In this document: one piece after another, positions 1 to 9,091 of the stretch | Position numbering within the stretch: the stretch's first letter is position 1 | How the letters are laid out: every line of letters begins with the position of its first letter | Source of the DNA: Bacteroidales bacterium UBA6229 | Lineage (GTDB): Bacteria > Bacteroidota > Bacteroidia > Bacteroidales > F082 | Direction of reading: 5' to 3' | Assembly: GCA_002440975.1 (NCBI GenBank) | Contig: DJWN01000091.1 | Coordinates: 1-22,419 of the forward strand | DNA length: 22,419 nt | Position numbers and translations under genes: made by a program | The notes under the pieces: generated by a model | Seen by the model: only the letters and a program-made list of their open reading frames with translations | What the model was told of the DNA's origin: nothing | The model's database searches: none

Positions 1-360
1 GCCCAATAAGCGGCTGCCACAGTTGGAAACTACAGAAACCTATTGATGCGCAGAAGCAGCAGCCTCTACAGCACAATACCAAAATAAAACGCCTTTGAAA
101 AAATATAACCACAGCACACGAGCCTGGCAAAACCATCAGGATTCGTTGTCTAAGGGCATGATTACTGAACCACTTATTGAATTAACCAATATGTCAGCAA
201 ATTACTGTTGGGTTTATTGGCCGGTATATCGTATCACAAAATATATTTTTTGGCTGGGGAAGAATAAGTTCGACTGAATTAGAGCCACTTTAGCTTAAAA
301 CACTTAGGTGGCAACTATCTGAAGAATCAATCATACAATTTTAATTAAAAATCATCAACA
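1..360. other. Region without a recognisable gene
   Basis: No reading frame here resembles a known protein. The longest forward frame begins with TTG at 95 and ends at 277; its 60 codons show no domain, signal peptide or sensible start, so I do not call it. The last 40 bases before the ATG at 361 are A/T-rich with several A residues close to the start codon, as usual for Bacteroidota leaders. I find no TAnnTTTG box at a good distance from that start. A weak GCCAC/GTGGC inverted repeat lies near 290-316 and could be the remnant of a terminator. Confidence 0.5.
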
Positions 361-2988
361 ATGAGAACTTTAATATTTCTTTTAACCGTATTGATTAGCA
401 GTACTATGCTTGGTCAAACTGTTTATACTACTTATATTGTCACTGGTAATGAATCATGGGATATGACAACACATCCTAATGGAATTATTATTGAGCAGCA
501 ATTAATAATTGAAGAGGGTGCTCTTTTGATTATTAATGATCTTACTTTGAAATTTGATCCTTATAGTGTATGGGATGGAAATGTTGAAATAAAAGGTGGA
601 GGCAAACTTGCTGCTTATAATACCATTTTCAAGAATAAGACTAATTATATAAATTGGAATGGATTCAGAGTCAGGGGAAACTCTGCATACCCATATTATG
701 ATCTCACGCAGCAAGGTTTATTGCAACTTGAGAATTGTCAGATACAAGGTGCGGAATTTTCAATTTTAGTTAATAATGGTGATGGTCTCTATCCATTTAG
801 CGGAACCGGTGGTGGCACGATCATAATTAAGAATTCTGAATTTAAAGATTGTGACAGAAGCATTCATGTAGCAGAATCTCCACTTGGATATTCTCAAATA
901 ACAGATTGCAGTTTTGAAATAACTCAAGATTTTCCACTTTACCAATGGATGTATCCAAATAGTGTTCCAGTTGCCATCAATTTAGAATATTCAAAATCAA
1001 GAATAATTAGATGTGATTTTTCTACTGATCTACCTTTGCCTCTAAGCGGGAGTCCAGCTATTGGGATTGATGGAGGAAATGTAGTAGTTTCAGAATCAAA
1101 TATCACTAGGTATCCAGCTGGGATATTTGCGACTTCTTTTGAACCAACTGACATATTGGAAATTAAAGATAACAACATGCATGTTCAAAACTATGGTATT
1201 CACCTCATGAACCAAACCAATTCTGTTGTTATTAGAAATGATATTGAACTTTGGGAACCTGCAAGAGGAATCTATATCACAGAAAGCACAAATTATACTG
1301 TAGAGGAGAATTATATTCATGCGGATGAGTGGATCCAAAATGGCATACGTGGAATTGAAATTCAGTATAATGGACTTTACAATGACGAAATATACAACAA
1401 TACAATTGAGACCATGTGGTACGGTATTCGTGCGGCTGATAATCTTGTTGATGAGGATCATGGGTTGGTTATAAAGTGTAATAAATTTATTAACAACAAC
1501 TTTGATATTTATGTTTCTAACAACGGTATTGGTTATGGTATTTTCAAATACTAAGGTTCCACAAACAATGCGCCTAATGCACCTGCTGGAAATGAGTTTT
1601 CCTGGTTGGGGCATCCATCATACGATTATGTAAACACAAGCCCAGAGCATATTAACTATGTATTCCATAAGAATAGCGGATTGAAACATGAACCCCTGAG
1701 ATATGTCAATCAACAAACGATGACTTTAATACCGAATTATGCAGAGTACACAGAGGAAAGTTGTCCAAGCAATTTTCCTCCGGGTGGAGGTGGTATTGGT
1801 GTACCGGGCGATCCCAATGACCCCTCTACACGCATGGCAAATATGCTTGAGGCTAAAAATGATGTAACAGAAATAGAAACGCTTATTACCCAGCTGAAAG
1901 ACGGAGGCATCACTAATGAGCTAATTACCAATATTAATGGTAGCATCCCTTCTGAGGCTTATGAGATATATCTTGACCTGATGTCAAAATCTCCTTATTT
2001 ATCTAAAGAAGTAATTGAAGCTGCCATTGAAAAAGACAATGTAATTCCTAATGTCATGTTACGCGATATCATGGTAGCCAATCCGCAGTCAGCCAAGGAA
2101 AATGAATTGCTCGAAAGTTTGGATAACCGACTTATTCCTATGCCGGACCACATGAAGGCTGAAATCTGGAGTGGAACTGAAATTGCATCAGCACTGGAAA
2201 ATCTTGAATCAATTAAATCATACTATACCCGTAAAGTCTCCAGGGATCACCGTTACCTTACACAACATTACATGACCGATACTGTGGATGAAGCTGCTTC
2301 TAAACAAGCTTTGACTCAACTCTTGCAGATCGGATTAAAGCCTGAAGCCTATTATCAGCTGGCATTCATGCATCTTGAAGATGGAAACCCTTCGATGGGC
2401 GAACAATTGTTAAATACTATCCCAAACGAATTCGAATTAAATAGCTTTCAGGCTGCTGAATTCAGCAGTATGATGGATTATTATGCTATTAGGAAGCAAA
2501 TACAGCAGAATAATCAATACCTGAATAACCTTAACGAAACCCAGTTGGATGATTTGATTGAAATTGCAACAAACGGAACAGGCATTGCAAAAGGGTATGC
2601 CTGTAGTATCTTGAACCTATACGGCCTATGTGATTTTACTTATGATAATCTAAAGAATTCATCAGTTAACGGGGAATCCTTTGCTGAAAACAAAGCTTTA
2701 GAATATAAAAGATTACAAAAAGTAAGATCAGCGTATCGTTTTGTTTCCATTTCTCCAAATCCGGCTACTGACTTTTTAACTGTTCAAATTCCAGAAGTTG
2801 ATTTGTCAGAAAATGCTTTAATTAAAATCAATAATTCAGATGGAAAATTCATAAAACAAATTAAATTAAGCACTCAACAATTCGAAACCATTATAGATGT
2901 TTCAGACCTGCTTCCTGGTGCCTATATACTTAACTTGTTAAATAATGGCAAACTACTTGAAAGCAACAGATTCATTATTGTTGAATAA
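361..2988 (+). pseudogene. Beta-helix T9SS-exported protein, split by an in-frame TAA
   Basis: One reading frame of 875 positions runs through the whole interval and is broken only by a TAA at 1552-1554 (codon 398). The first part (361-1554, 397 aa) has a signal peptide ending near MLGQ and right-handed parallel beta-helix repeats from about residue 90, with recurring N and GI turns. The second part carries on in the same frame with GSTNNAP and PAGNEFSW, a linker typical just after such helices. It then has a mostly helical region and a type A sorting domain (about residues 795-875, SPNPATD). The only early start for the second part alone is TTG at 1606, without a signal peptide, so it is unlikely to be made independently. 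The truncated first product could reach the periplasm but lacks the T9SS signal. CAA (Gln) to TAA is the simplest origin. A sequencing error or readthrough cannot be excluded. Substrate unknown; such proteins are surface or secreted proteins in this phylum. Confidence 0.8.
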
Positions 2989-2996
2989 AATTTTAT

Positions 2997-3028
2997 CCCT
3001 TGCCATAGTTAGCTAACTTTGGCAAGGG
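2997..3028. terminator. Palindromic terminator after the beta-helix gene
   Basis: CCCTTGCCA (2997-3005) pairs perfectly with TGGCAAGGG (3020-3028). The bases between are themselves almost fully self-complementary (AGTTAGCTAACT), so the whole 32 bp can form one hairpin with a T-T mismatch. It begins 8 bp after the stop codon at 2988 and is followed by a T/A-rich stretch. This position and shape suit an intrinsic terminator separating the split gene from the next one. Confidence 0.75.
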
Positions 3029-3051
3029 TAATTTTAACTTATCTTTAAGCC

Positions 3052-4653
3052 ATGAAATATTTTTTGTTACACTTGAGTTTCTTTTTATTGTTTTCCTTTT
3101 GTGCTAAAGCGCAGCTTTGGGAACATTATTATGGTAAACCGGACGTTTACAATTATAACAAATTTGCTATTGAAACCTATGATAAAGGTATCATCACAGG
3201 AGGTTCAGTCTGGATATTGAATGAAGTTAGGCATACTTGGATCATCAAGCTCGACAGGAATGGTGACACGCTTTGGACAAAATTATTGAAAAGCAATTAT
3301 TCTAATCAAGTAAATAGTATTAACAGTACAACAGATGGTGGAATTGTGGGAGCAGGACATGTTTTTATTAATGATTCAGATTGGGAACCAAAGCCCTTTG
3401 CTTTCAGATTGAATGCTTGCGGTGAGCTTTTGTGGTGCACTTATTTTGAAACAGACAGGTTGCTGCCTTGGGCTCACAATATTGCATCTACTGATGATGA
3501 CGGCTTTTTGATAACCTTGAACAGTTTTGGTGATTATGCTTACGAAAACACTTTTCTGGCCAAGCTCAATGCACATGGACAACTAGATTGGCTAAAGCCG
3601 GTAATAAATCCTGAAATATATACAGATGTACGCAACCCGCTTAGCCACACATTATTAAAAACAGAAACAGGTCACTATCTCTTGGGGGGGCAGGGATATT
3701 GGCGATCTTCTCCTGCGGATACCGTTTTTATGCTAAGGCCTTTTTATACACTTTACGATCAGGATGGAAATGCGCAATGGATCAATCCTTTTGGATTGGC
3801 TGATTCACTTCTAGGAAGTGCTTATTCCTGTATTGAATTGGAAAATGGCCATTTCTTTTGTGCAGCACGAGAATATTTCATTTCGCAAAATATACAGCAG
3901 GGTTTTATTATTGAACTGGATGCTGATGGCAACACCTTGCAATACAGAAGTGTAAGACCAGAAGAAATAGATGAAAGCTGTTACAGCTTGTTCTTTAGAT
4001 ATATTGAGCAAATAGGTGACACACTAGTACTGGCAATGCCATACCTGCCTGACCAGAATCAGGTTTATCCAGCAACACTGAGCATTGGCATGGATGTCTT
4101 TAATGATGAACTACCATTGTTCAATCTCAGAACTTTTGAAGATAAAATAGACCTGCACCATATTTTTAAAACAAGTGACAACAAGATATTTTCTGCCAAA
4201 TTATCCAGAGAACCACCTTCATTACCTACCTGTGATATGTACTTACTAAAAATGGATGCAATGCTGAACACCGATAGCATCAGACCGGATAGCAGTACTT
4301 ATGACAGTCTATGCCCCAATCCTATAGGCTTCAGCGAAGTATTTCTGGATAATTTTCAGGTCATATCAAGCCTCAATGAATTATCCAGAACACAAGGATT
4401 TAACAGCTCAGCATTCCGTATTCAGCCTAACCCGGCTAAGGACAGGATACAACTGCATTTTGACAAAACTACAGGAAACGAACTAATTGACATAGCTGTT
4501 TACAGCATCACTGGGAGTATTATGTTTTATAAGCAGCATCTTGAATCAAAAAATGCCAATATTGATATCACCATACTGCCTCAGGGAATTTATCTTGTGC
4601 AAGCACAACAAAAAGGTTATATACTTGACACACAAAAACTAATCAAATATTAG
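3052..4653 (+). CDS. Secreted T9SS protein with propeller-like repeats
   Basis: The 533-residue product starts with a clear signal peptide (hydrophobic run, cleavage near AKAQ at about residue 20). The body has repeated elements of the type IIKLDRNGDTLW, FAFRLNACGELLW and FLAKLNAHGQLDW, each followed by a TxDGG-like segment. This pattern is common in extracellular beta-propeller proteins of Bacteroidota. The last 75 residues are a type A sorting domain (FRIQPNPAKDR, then LPQGIYLVQ), which sends the protein through the type IX system to the cell surface or medium. No catalytic motif is visible, so its role is unknown; binding or adhesion is an inference. It follows the hairpin at 2997-3028 and precedes a small secreted gene by 7 bp, so these two are probably cotranscribed. 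Confidence 0.85.
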   Translation: MKYFLLHLSFFLLFSFCAKAQLWEHYYGKPDVYNYNKFAIETYDKGIITGGSVWILNEVRHTWIIKLDRNGDTLWTKLLKSNYSNQVNSINSTTDGGIVGAGHVFINDSDWEPKPFAFRLNACGELLWCTYFETDRLLPWAHNIASTDDDGFLITLNSFGDYAYENTFLAKLNAHGQLDWLKPVINPEIYTDVRNPLSHTLLKTETGHYLLGGQGYWRSSPADTVFMLRPFYTLYDQDGNAQWINPFGLADSLLGSAYSCIELENGHFFCAAREYFISQNIQQGFIIELDADGNTLQYRSVRPEEIDESCYSLFFRYIEQIGDTLVLAMPYLPDQNQVYPATLSIGMDVFNDELPLFNLRTFEDKIDLHHIFKTSDNKIFSAKLSREPPSLPTCDMYLLKMDAMLNTDSIRPDSSTYDSLCPNPIGFSEVFLDNFQVISSLNELSRTQGFNSSAFRIQPNPAKDRIQLHFDKTTGNELIDIAVYSITGSIMFYKQHLESKNANIDITILPQGIYLVQAQQKGYILDTQKLIKY

Positions 4654-4660
4654 AAATATC

Positions 4661-5110
4661 ATGATTATAAAAAAACATATCGCATTATTGCTTTTGCTAT
4701 TACCATTAATTTCAATGAGTCAGAAAAGAGTGAGTCTTTTGCCTATGGCCGATGTAGTGTTCCATGAAAAAAGCATTATTTACCTTATTCATCCTGATGA
4801 GAATATACGTGTTGAGCCACTTAGCTTCCCGCAGAAATATCAAACAGAATATCTTCATACAAAACCGCAAAAAATTCAATTTGAGAACATACAATCGATG
4901 CTTGGATACTTGCTCACAACAAGCACATCGCAGCTGGATTATGATGATGCTATGCTCTTTCTACGGGCTTTAACATTATACAAAATAATCAATATGAACA
5001 ATACAAATGAAATACCGGCAAGGCTTGATCAGTCGCTAGCCTATTTTTTGAAACATACTGACAAAACAATTGCCGGTTTTGCAAAACAGATCTCTGAACT
5101 ACACAATTAG
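4661..5110 (+). CDS. Small secreted protein of unknown function
   Basis: I do not recognise the 149-residue product. It has a typical signal peptide (a run of leucines, cleavage near SMSQ at about residue 20) but no lipobox, no transmembrane segment in the mature part and no T9SS sorting domain, so it is likely periplasmic. The mature part is mixed, with a predicted helical C-terminal half (LDYDDAMLFLRALTLYKI, then a Lys/Asp-rich tail). The start follows the preceding stop codon by 7 bp and the next T9SS gene begins 27 bp after its end, so it is probably the middle gene of an operon of exported proteins. It might assist its neighbours, but nothing in the sequence proves this. Confidence 0.75.
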   Translation: MIIKKHIALLLLLLPLISMSQKRVSLLPMADVVFHEKSIIYLIHPDENIRVEPLSFPQKYQTEYLHTKPQKIQFENIQSMLGYLLTTSTSQLDYDDAMLFLRALTLYKIINMNNTNEIPARLDQSLAYFLKHTDKTIAGFAKQISELHN

Positions 5111-5137
5111 TCATATCAAACCTTAAAATCGTTCATC

Positions 5138-6022
5138 ATGAAAAAACTACTTTTTATTTTAGTGGCCTTTTGTTTCAGCAGTCAGCTATTGGCACAGGTC
5201 AGCAGTTCGTATGCCTTTGCCACAGGGACAACTGCGGGTGTGAACATTATTTGGGATGCCTACAGTGATCAAACAACCATTGAAGGCTGTTACCTCTATA
5301 AAAAAGTAAACGCCGAACACGAATACGAATTGCTTAATAACCAGCTGCTTGTTTCGGAAGATTCAACCTACAGTTTTAACGATCAGGGAGTATTTGATCC
5401 GGATTTTCCGCCCATTTACGCTATTCATATCGTAACAGCCGATAGTGTTTATGTGAAAGCCGATGTTTTTGCCTTTGAAACGATCACATTTGAAGTTCCT
5501 GCTGATAAAATTGTAGCGATGCAAATAAAAGCATGGAACTCAACGCAGTGCTGCCAAATGGCAAAGCTTTGGATAGATGACATATTTATCGGCGACTTTG
5601 GCCATGACAATTTATTTTCATACAATTTTGATCTTGAGACCGTTGCAAGCCCGGAATTTGAGGGATATCTTGTTTTTGAAGATAATAGTGGGATGCTTGG
5701 ATATGCTGAGTTTTCGGTTACAGGAACTTATCTGTTTTGGGTGTTAAATACCGTAGGCGAGCCCGAGCTGGAACAAATAGCTAAACAGTTTACACCCTAT
5801 CCAAACCCGGCTTCAGATGCAGCCTGGCTGCAACTACCCGAAAATACATCACTTTTACAGGCGCGGATTGAGCTGTACAGCTCATCAGGTAAGCTGCTAT
5901 ACAATGTAAATCCCTCAAGTCATTTTCATAAGATTGATGTGGCACATCTGCCCAAAGGATTGTATTTTGTGCGGGTATGGGATGGAAAAGAATGGATGAC
6001 AACAAAATTACTCAAAGATTAA
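5138..6022 (+). CDS. T9SS-exported protein, unknown function
   Basis: The product is 294 residues. A signal peptide ends near LLAQ (about residue 20), and a beta-rich middle region of about 190 residues follows. The last 80 residues are a type A sorting domain (PYPNPASDA, then HLPKGLYFVRVWDG). The middle contains a Cys-Cys pair (TQCCQM) and many aromatic and acidic residues, but no enzyme motif that I know. The sorting domain closely matches that of the next gene (6067-7005) in protein and DNA, while the middle regions are unrelated by eye. This implies duplication or conversion of the sorting module. It lies 27 bp after the small secreted gene and probably shares its transcript. Confidence 0.85.
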   Translation: MKKLLFILVAFCFSSQLLAQVSSSYAFATGTTAGVNIIWDAYSDQTTIEGCYLYKKVNAEHEYELLNNQLLVSEDSTYSFNDQGVFDPDFPPIYAIHIVTADSVYVKADVFAFETITFEVPADKIVAMQIKAWNSTQCCQMAKLWIDDIFIGDFGHDNLFSYNFDLETVASPEFEGYLVFEDNSGMLGYAEFSVTGTYLFWVLNTVGEPELEQIAKQFTPYPNPASDAAWLQLPENTSLLQARIELYSSSGKLLYNVNPSSHFHKIDVAHLPKGLYFVRVWDGKEWMTTKLLKD

Positions 6023-6066
6023 ATCGGATAGGATAACTATTGTTTAACAATTTAAATTTAATTCAC

Positions 6067-7005
6067 ATGAAAACAAATACTATTTTATTTCTTATCGTTA
6101 CTCTTTTGCTGAGCTTTGGCACCCAGACCAAGGCGCAGGAATATGTGCCACTTGCTGTTGATGGCGTACATTGGATAGTTAGCTATGATATTATGGAAAC
6201 TCCACCGCCAATGGATGCACTATGGGAATATCATGCCAATGGCGATACTATAGTGGAAGACCAGTCTTACCTGAAGGTTTATCGGCGCGAACTGGAATTG
6301 AATGAGTCGTTTATGCCACCTTTTGTTCCGGCCACGGAATTTGAGTTGGTTGGCTTGCTACGCGAGGACAGTGGAGAAAGAAAGGTTTATTCTATTCTGC
6401 TTGCAGAACAAATGTCAGCCATTTCTTTCTGCCCCATAGGCGAAGAAAGCCTTTTATTCGATTTCTCCCTTTCGGTTGGCGACACTGCCTCGTTTTGTGC
6501 GATGCCAGGCTCCGATATAATTGGTGATATAGAAATTACTGCCATTTCGCCAATAATGCATTGGGGACTTGAAACCAGGGCTTACGAAACGTTTGTTGGC
6601 TCTTATTATGAAGGTATTGGATCAGATTACGGTTTATTTGAAATCATGTTTGCACCCTTAAAATCAGGAAACAACCGCTATGTAAATTCAACATTTCTGG
6701 AATACTACTGCCGCGAAACACCCTGCGAGTTTATTGTTTCTACAGAGGAACTGCACGAAACCACCACCGGGCTAATAATTCAACCCAACCCCGCCACCAC
6801 AGAGCTCTGGCTGCAGCTACCCGCAAACTCGGCCCTCGCACAGGCACAAATAGCGCTCTATAACTCCTCAGGCAAGCTGCTACACAAAGCAAAGCCAGGC
6901 AGTCATTTTCACAAGATTGATGTGGCACATTTGCCTAAAGGACTGTATTTGGTGCGGGTATGGGATGGACAGAAGTGGTATGTGGAGAAGCTGGTTGTGC
7001 GGTAA
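6067..7005 (+). CDS. T9SS-exported protein, unknown function
   Basis: I start the gene at ATG 6067 because the product then opens with a normal signal peptide (MKTNTILFLIVTLLL, cleavage near KAQ). The frame is open upstream to 6040, but that would add a hydrophilic extension in front of the signal. The product is 312 residues. Its middle region (DGVHWIVSY, DTIVEDQSYLKVYR) resembles the many uncharacterised Bacteroidota proteins that describe a beta-sandwich with a WxxxY strand; I assign no function. The C-terminal 75 residues are a type A sorting domain (IIQPNPATTE, then HLPKGLYLVRVWDG). It is the last gene of the forward block and is followed at once by a strong hairpin. Confidence 0.85.
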   Translation: MKTNTILFLIVTLLLSFGTQTKAQEYVPLAVDGVHWIVSYDIMETPPPMDALWEYHANGDTIVEDQSYLKVYRRELELNESFMPPFVPATEFELVGLLREDSGERKVYSILLAEQMSAISFCPIGEESLLFDFSLSVGDTASFCAMPGSDIIGDIEITAISPIMHWGLETRAYETFVGSYYEGIGSDYGLFEIMFAPLKSGNNRYVNSTFLEYYCRETPCEFIVSTEELHETTTGLIIQPNPATTELWLQLPANSALAQAQIALYNSSGKLLHKAKPGSHFHKIDVAHLPKGLYLVRVWDGQKWYVEKLVVR

Positions 7006-7019
7006 GCGGGTTGTCATTG

Positions 7020-7056
7020 TCAGTCAGGGTACGACATGAAATCGTACCCTGACTGA
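7020..7056. terminator. Bidirectional hairpin terminator between convergent genes
   Basis: TCAGTCAGGGTACGA (7020-7034) is perfectly complementary to TCGTACCCTGACTGA (7042-7056), giving a 15-bp stem with a 7-base loop. It begins 15 bp after the stop of the forward T9SS gene and ends 5 bp before the stop of the reverse antiporter gene. It can therefore serve both transcripts. There is no long T run on either side. Confidence 0.8.
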
Positions 7057-7061
7057 CTAAG

Positions 7062-9080
7062 CTATCCTACATGAACCTGCACCTCGGCCTGCTCGGGATA
7101 GATCATCAATACATTCTGATCAGGGAGTAACTGTGGCACTTTATAAGTTAAATTCCAGTGTTTTAAATCATAAGAAACACCAAACTTGCGGGCATTGATC
7201 ATCACAAAAAGCTCTTGCTTGTTATCGTCCTGACGCGCAAAATAAGCATCCGGATCATAATCCTTTCCGGTATCTTTTAAACTGATACCTCTTTTCTTGA
7301 ACAGCTTTATCAGTTTGATACGATCTTCTTCATCTGCATAAAACTCTATGCTGGCGGTCATTTCGCGCATCAAAAGCGAAAGTGCAGTCACCCAGCGATC
7401 AATGCCATATTCTAAGGTGGCATTGGGAGGTACTAAAATCAGCAGAAGTTCGGTTGTCTCGAGTGGCTTGGGCAGGTTACTTATAATTACCTGATTATAA
7501 GTAGCTTTGAGAATTGCTTCGAACATATAACCAAAAATACGACTCAAATCAGCATCGCGACCACTCCAACCCAGAATCAGTGTTGAGGCATTCAATTCGA
7601 GGCTGGTTTTCACGATTGCCTCAGAGATATTGGCATCCAGGCGGTTAAGACCTTCCATCACAACACCTGAGGCAGCAGCATGTGCTTTTACTTCTTCCAG
7701 GATAGGGCGTATGGCAGTGAGTTGTTTGCGGGCTTCATGATCATCTTTTACAACGGCCAGCGAATAGATCGGTTCATTGGCTTTTGGATTATGAATCATG
7801 ATGGCCAGATCGATCAGCCGCTTCACAGTTGCCGGATTAGCGATAGGCACCAAAATCCGCTGACTAAGCGGCGCCACTTCATCGGGTTCTTTCTGCTTCT
7901 CTTCGATGGCCAACCTCCGACCATATTTGTTGGTATGCCACGAGCTAAACAAAGAGGTGAACATGATCAGAAAAATCGTGGCATTGAACAGGTCTTCCGA
8001 AATCACTCCATAACGCATACCAATTAACGCAACCGCCAGCGTAGCAGCTGCCCTGGCCGTTGAAAGCCCGAAGATGGTTTGAAACTCATTGGCTGATTGC
8101 TTGAAAAATAAACGCAACACAAAGGCTGCCAACCACTTACCACCGATTCCCAGCACAATCAGCACGGCTGCATAAATCAAAGGCCACATACCTGCTCCTA
8201 ACATATCAAGCCGGATCAACATGCCCACACTTATCAGAAAAAAAGGTATGAACAGCGTGTTGCCAACAAAATCAATCCGATTCATCAGTGTTGAACTATT
8301 TGGGATCAGTCTGTTGAGTGCAAGCCCGGCAAAAAACGCACCGATAATAGGCTCGGCTCCTGCAAGTTCGGCAGCAAAAGCCGAAACAAAAAGCATCGTG
8401 AAGACATAAAGAAACTGTGTAGCACCATCAAGTGCCACATTTCTGAAAAACCAGGTACTGATCCTGGGCAGCACAAAAAAGATGGCAAAAGAGAATACCG
8501 AAAAACTAATCACAAAAGTGATGAATCCATTGCCATCTCCTTTAAGGACGGTAACCAGAAAAGCAAGTAATATCAAAACCAGCGTATCCGCAATAACAGT
8601 TCCACTAACAGCCGTAGTAACGGCCGACGTTTTGGTGATGCCCAGCGAACTTACAACCGGAAAAGCTATCAGGGTATTAGAAGCCAGTAAAATTCCAATC
8701 AGAGCTGCCGGTAAAGTATTAAAATCAAGTAAAATTGAGGAAGCTAAAAATCCCAGTAAAAAAGGCAATAAAAAGCTCAATACTCCAAAAAAGATACTTG
8801 CCCTGCTGTTTTTTCTGAACTCAATAAACTCTATCTCAAGTCCGGCCAGAAACATAATATACAGCAGGCCCACCTTCCCAAAAAGTTCCATTACCTTCCC
8901 CTGATTCAGCACATGCAGTGCGTGCGGACCAATCAGAATGCCAAAAATCATCATTCCAACGATCGGTGGGACGTTCGTACGGCGAAACAAAACCGGTATC
9001 ACCATGATCGCTGAAAGCACCACGGCAAAAATCAATACCGGATCTTCAACAGGCAGTTTAAAGGGGCTATGCTCTGTCAT
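7062..9080 (-). CDS. CPA2-type cation/proton antiporter with USP-like tail
   Basis: The 672-residue protein is an inner-membrane monovalent cation:proton antiporter of the CPA2 (KefB/NapA-like) family. Residues from about 10 to 395 form a dozen or more hydrophobic segments, with the family motifs LYIMFLAGLEIE near residue 80 and EPIIGAFFAGLALNR near residue 250. From about residue 410 the protein is soluble. LSQRILVPIANP starts a universal-stress-protein-like domain (LGWSGRDADL further on), and a second region of similar size follows to the end. Members of this family exchange Na+ or K+ for H+. The cytoplasmic tail probably senses a nucleotide or other ligand, which is inference. The gene starts 11 bp after the Smr gene on the same strand, so the two form an operon. 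The ion specificity cannot be read from the sequence. Confidence 0.9.
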   Translation of the reverse strand: MTEHSPFKLPVEDPVLIFAVVLSAIMVIPVLFRRTNVPPIVGMMIFGILIGPHALHVLNQGKVMELFGKVGLLYIMFLAGLEIEFIEFRKNSRASIFFGVLSFLLPFLLGFLASSILLDFNTLPAALIGILLASNTLIAFPVVSSLGITKTSAVTTAVSGTVIADTLVLILLAFLVTVLKGDGNGFITFVISFSVFSFAIFFVLPRISTWFFRNVALDGATQFLYVFTMLFVSAFAAELAGAEPIIGAFFAGLALNRLIPNSSTLMNRIDFVGNTLFIPFFLISVGMLIRLDMLGAGMWPLIYAAVLIVLGIGGKWLAAFVLRLFFKQSANEFQTIFGLSTARAAATLAVALIGMRYGVISEDLFNATIFLIMFTSLFSSWHTNKYGRRLAIEEKQKEPDEVAPLSQRILVPIANPATVKRLIDLAIMIHNPKANEPIYSLAVVKDDHEARKQLTAIRPILEEVKAHAAASGVVMEGLNRLDANISEAIVKTSLELNASTLILGWSGRDADLSRIFGYMFEAILKATYNQVIISNLPKPLETTELLLILVPPNATLEYGIDRWVTALSLLMREMTASIEFYADEEDRIKLIKLFKKRGISLKDTGKDYDPDAYFARQDDNKQELFVMINARKFGVSYDLKHWNLTYKVPQLLPDQNVLMIYPEQAEVQVHVG

Positions 9081-9091
9081 GGTTTATTATT

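Noticed and set aside
177..190. TTGAATTAACCAAT also found inside element B (20713-20726)
   Set aside because: Only 14 A/T-rich bases agree, with no palindrome around it here, so chance is a sufficient explanation.
95..277. Forward reading frame of 60 codons with a TTG start
   Set aside because: No ATG start, no signal, no domain and no upstream context; its composition looks like intergenic DNA.
3018..3047. TTTG, 18 bases, TATCTTTA resembles a promoter for the gene at 3052
   Set aside because: The -7 box would end 4 bp before the ATG, so transcription would start inside the first codons, and no later start codon keeps the signal peptide.
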